Assembly (NCBI GenBank): GCA_009699025.1
Contig: WLOZ01000107.1
Coordinates: 1 to 6,573 of the forward strand
Length of the DNA: 6,573 nt
Origin: Actinomycetota bacterium
GTDB taxonomy: Bacteria > Actinomycetota > Actinomycetes > S36-B12 > CAIYMF01
Direction of reading: 5' to 3'
Numbering within the stretch: the first letter of the stretch is position 1; each line of letters starts with the position of its first letter. A program made the translations under genes and the position numbers. Below, one piece after another: positions 4,122-6,573 of this stretch. The notes beneath the pieces were generated by a model, which saw nothing but the letters and a program-made list of their open reading frames with translations, had not been told where the DNA came from and ran no database searches.

Positions 4122-5480
4122 ATGTCGAACGCCTGGAGCTTCGAAACCAAGCAGGTCCATTCCGGACAGAGCCCCGACAGCGCCACCAACGCGCGTGCGC
4201 TGCCCATTTACTCCACCACGTCGTACACGTTCAACTCCACCGAGCACGCGGCCAACCTGTTCGGGCTCAAGGAGTTCGGCAACATCTACACCCGCATCAT
4301 GAACCCGACCCAGGCAGCGGTCGAGGACCGCATCGCCGCCCTCGAGGGTGGCGTGGCGGCACTGCTCACCTCGAGCGGGCAGGCGGCCGAGACCCTGGCA
4401 CTGCTCAACATCGCCGAGGTGGGCGACCACATCGTGTCGAGCCCCCGCATCTACGGCGGCACGTACAACCTCTTCCACTACACCTTCGCGAAGATGGGCA
4501 TCGAGGTGTCGTTCGTCGAGAACCCCGACGACCTCGACTCGTGGCGCGCGGCCGTGCGGCCCAACACCAAGGCGTTCTTCGGTGAGACCATCTCGAACCC
4601 GAAGAACGACGTGCTCGACATCTCCGGCGTGGCCGGCGTGGCCCACGAAGTAGGTGTGCCCCTGGTGGTCGACAACACGGTGGCAACCCCCTACCTCATT
4701 CGTCCGATCGAGCACGGAGCCGACATCGTGGTGCACTCGGCCACCAAGTACCTCGGCGGCCACGGCACCGCGGTTGCGGGAGTCATCGTCGACGGTGGCA
4801 ACTTCGACTTCGGCGCCGACCCCGCGAAGTTCCCCAACTACAACACGCCCGACCCCAGCTACAACGGGCTCGTGTACGCACGCGACCTCGGTGTGGGCTC
4901 GGCGCTCGGTGCCAACCTCGCGTTCATCCTCAAGGCGCGGGTGCAGTTGCTGCGCGACCTCGGTGCGGCGGTGGCCCCGTTCAACGCGTTCCTGATCGCC
5001 CAGGGCATCGAAACCCTGAGCCTTCGGGTTGAGCGCCACGTGCAGAACGCTCAGGCAGTCGCCGAGTGGCTCGAGGCCCGCGATGAGGTGGTGTCGGTCA
5101 ACTACGCCGGGCTGCCCTCGAGCCCGTGGTACGAGCGGGGCAAGAAGTACGCGCCCCTCGGCACCGGCGGGGTGCTGTCGTTCGAGATCCAGGGCGGCAT
5201 TGAGGCCGGCAAGCGCTTCGTTGAGGGACTTGAGCTGCACAGCCACGTGGCCAACATTGGCGACGTGCGCAGCCTGGTGATTCACCCCGCGAGCACCACG
5301 CACTCGCAGCTCTCGCCGGAGGAGCAGGCAGCCTCGGGCGTGACTCCCGGACTCGTGCGCCTCTCGGTGGGCATCGAGAACATCGTCGATATCCTCGCCG
5401 ACCTTGAGGCCGGGTTCCGCGCTTCCAAGGAGGCCTTCCACGACCTCGAGGCCGGCTTCCTGGCTGCCAAGGAAGCCTGA
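4122..5480 (+). CDS. metY: O-acetylhomoserine sulfhydrylase (PLP-dependent)
   Basis: A 452-residue cytosolic enzyme that converts O-acetyl-L-homoserine and sulfide to L-homocysteine and acetate. It belongs to the Cys/Met-metabolism PLP family. Lys209 in [12 protein letters not shown] (205-216) is the Schiff-base lysine, Asp184 in VVDNTVATP contacts the pyridine nitrogen, SSGQAA (84-89) with Tyr56 and Arg58 of YTRIMNPT bind the phosphate, and Arg413 in VRLSVGIEN is the expected carboxylate-binding arginine. The insertion [31 protein letters not shown] (227-257) separates MetY from cystathionine gamma-synthase and beta-lyase. GAGGAG 8 bases upstream sets the start. The gene lies behind a SAM-IV riboswitch and 14 bases ahead of metX, whose product is its substrate. 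The C-terminus is unusual: the last helix, [14 protein letters not shown] (427-440), is followed by a second copy, [12 protein letters not shown] (441-452). Confidence 0.96.
   Translation: MSNAWSFETKQVHSGQSPDSATNARALPIYSTTSYTFNSTEHAANLFGLKEFGNIYTRIMNPTQAAVEDRIAALEGGVAALLTSSGQAAETLALLNIAEVGDHIVSSPRIYGGTYNLFHYTFAKMGIEVSFVENPDDLDSWRAAVRPNTKAFFGETISNPKNDVLDISGVAGVAHEVGVPLVVDNTVATPYLIRPIEHGADIVVHSATKYLGGHGTAVAGVIVDGGNFDFGADPAKFPNYNTPDPSYNGLVYARDLGVGSALGANLAFILKARVQLLRDLGAAVAPFNAFLIAQGIETLSLRVERHVQNAQAVAEWLEARDEVVSVNYAGLPSSPWYERGKKYAPLGTGGVLSFEIQGGIEAGKRFVEGLELHSHVANIGDVRSLVIHPASTTHSQLSPEEQAASGVTPGLVRLSVGIENIVDILADLEAGFRASKEAFHDLEAGFLAAKEA
5400..5477 (+). repeat. 42-bp tandem duplication at the metY 3' end
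   Basis: Copy one is 5400-5441 (14 codons). Copy two, 5442-5477, matches its first 36 bases at 30 positions, then meets the stop. The differences are mostly at wobble positions, with Arg to Leu and Ser to Ala changes, so the duplication is not very recent and the repeated helix may be under selection. Confidence 0.8.
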
Positions 5481-5494
5481 GCGAGGCACCGGCG

Positions 5495-6573
5495 ATGCCG
5501 ATCTCGTACGACGGACCCCCTCCTGCCAGCGCCGCCTGGCGGGAGGGGGACCACCCCGGTTGGCGACAGTTCGTCGACCTGCCGTCGCTGACCCTGGAGG
5601 CGGGCGGAGCGCTGCCCGCGGTGCGGGTGGCCTACGAGACGTTCGGAACCCCGCGCCGTGACGAGCGGGGCCGGGTCATCAATGCCGTGCTGATCCTGCA
5701 TGCGCTCACGGCCGACTCGCATGTGGCCGGCCCTGAGGGTCCGGGCCAGATCACCGCCGGCTGGTGGGACGACGTGGTGGGCTCGGGCAAGGCGCTCGAC
5801 ACCGACGAGTGGTTCGTGGTGTGCCCCAACGTGCTCGGCGGGTGTCAGGGCACCACGGGCCCATCGTCGCTCGCGCCCGATGGCAAGCCGTGGGGCTCGC
5901 GCTGGCCTCGCATTACTATTCGTGACCAGGTTGAGGTCGAAATCCGTCTGAGCGACGCGCTCGGCATCGACCGCTGGGTGGCGGTGGCAGGCGGGTCGAT
6001 GGGCGGCATGCGTGCGCTGGAGTGGGCAATCATGGCCCCCGAGCGCGTGGGAGCCTCGCTGGTGCTGGCCGTGGGTGCGGCAGCGACGTCTGACGAGATC
6101 GGGCTTTACTCCGCGCAGGTGCTCGCGGTGCGCAGCGACCCCAGCTACTGCGATGGCGACTACTACCATGCGCAGCCCGGCGGCGGCCCGCACCAGGGGC
6201 TCGGTCTGGCCCGGCGCATGGCGCACCTCAGTTACCGCAGCGAGACCGAGCTCGAGCTGCGCTTTGGCCGCACGTCGCAGGGAGCCGAGGACCCGCTGCG
6301 CGGAGGCAGGTACGCCATCGAGTCGTACCTCGACCACCATGCCGAGAAGCTGGTGCGCAGGTTCGACGCCGGCACCTACGTGTCGCTCACCGAGTCGATG
6401 AACACCCACGACGTGGGTCGGGGCCGCGGGGGAGTCGCGGCTGCGCTCGGAGCGATCACGGTGCCCGTGGTGGTCGGCGGTATTGACTCCGACCGGCTCT
6501 ACCCGGTGCGTCTGCAGCATGAGATGGCGGCACTGATTCCCACCGCCGAGCCCGCGACGATTATCGGCTCGCC
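5495..6573 (+). CDS. metX: Homoserine O-acetyltransferase (partial, 3' end beyond window)
   Basis: The first 359 residues of an alpha/beta-hydrolase-fold enzyme that makes O-acetylhomoserine from homoserine and acetyl-CoA, the substrate of MetY. Signatures are LHALTADSHVAGP (68-80), GWWDDVVGSGKALDT (89-103), CPNVLGGCQGTTGPSS (110-125) and the nucleophile elbow GGSMGG with Ser168. Asp333 in GGIDSDRLYP (328-337) is the likely triad acid by comparison with actinobacterial MetX. The frame is open to the window edge and ends in TIIGS, just before the expected GHD motif with the catalytic His, so perhaps 20-40 residues are missing. ATG5495 is preceded by GAGG (5483-5486) at 8 bases and lies 14 bases after the metY stop, so the two are one operon under the SAM-IV leader. 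A succinyl rather than acetyl donor cannot be excluded from sequence, but the MetY partner favours acetyl. Confidence 0.95.
   Translation, partial: MPISYDGPPPASAAWREGDHPGWRQFVDLPSLTLEAGGALPAVRVAYETFGTPRRDERGRVINAVLILHALTADSHVAGPEGPGQITAGWWDDVVGSGKALDTDEWFVVCPNVLGGCQGTTGPSSLAPDGKPWGSRWPRITIRDQVEVEIRLSDALGIDRWVAVAGGSMGGMRALEWAIMAPERVGASLVLAVGAAATSDEIGLYSAQVLAVRSDPSYCDGDYYHAQPGGGPHQGLGLARRMAHLSYRSETELELRFGRTSQGAEDPLRGGRYAIESYLDHHAEKLVRRFDAGTYVSLTESMNTHDVGRGRGGVAAALGAITVPVVVGGIDSDRLYPVRLQHEMAALIPTAEPATIIGS

Noticed and set aside
4116..5489. A 457-codon open frame antisense to metY.
   Set aside because: It mirrors metY almost exactly and arises from GC-rich third positions; its translation shows no recognisable motif, while metY has all catalytic residues.
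5282..6520. A 412-codon minus-strand open frame across the end of metY and most of metX.
   Set aside because: The plus strand encodes clear MetX signatures over the same bases; the antisense product is His/Arg/Val-rich without any domain signature.

Overview
This window reads as chromosomal DNA of a high-GC actinobacterium. Three things point there: a DUF4192 protein, a family I know essentially only from Actinobacteria; a SAM-IV riboswitch, a class described from Actinomycetales; and strongly GC-biased third codon positions throughout. I see no tRNA or rRNA gene, insertion sequence, integrase or CRISPR array.

Layout. (1) Bases 1-1534, plus strand: the tail of an unrecognised gene, then a membrane-anchored molybdenum enzyme of the sulfite-oxidase fold, then a four-helix di-haem cytochrome b that overlaps it by 8 bases and starts at a TTG behind a strong Shine-Dalgarno. 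Together they look like an extracytoplasmic Mo-enzyme wired to the quinone pool. (2) Bases 1531-2313, minus strand: a PlsC-type lysophospholipid acyltransferase. Its stop codon and that of the cytochrome gene share one CTAG, inside a 9-bp inverted repeat. (3) Bases 2314-2624: a divergent intergenic region with a small palindrome and one DnaA-box-like 9-mer. (4) Bases 2625-3782, plus strand: a DUF4192 protein of unknown function carrying two in-frame short tandem repeats. (5) Bases 3783-4121: a regulatory leader with a possible terminator, a promoter, a near-complete SAM-IV riboswitch, a strong downstream hairpin and the metY ribosome binding site. (6) Bases 4122-6573, plus strand: metY and metX, 14 bases apart; metX runs off the window shortly before its catalytic His.

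How the genes work together. MetX acetylates homoserine and MetY replaces the acetate with sulfide to give homocysteine, the direct-sulfhydrylation route to methionine. The SAM-IV aptamer upstream should lower expression of both when S-adenosylmethionine is plentiful. The Mo-enzyme/cytochrome pair is a separate redox module with an unknown substrate; a link to sulfur metabolism is only suggested by its fold.

The most interesting points are the expression platform of the riboswitch (repeated, mutually exclusive GCAAG/CTTGC pairings and a terminator-like hairpin without a U tract), the shared-stop convergent junction, the pairing of a sulfite-oxidase-fold subunit with a formate-dehydrogenase-gamma-like cytochrome, and several in-frame short repeats, including a duplicated MetY C-terminus. 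I do not see a clearly undescribed system.
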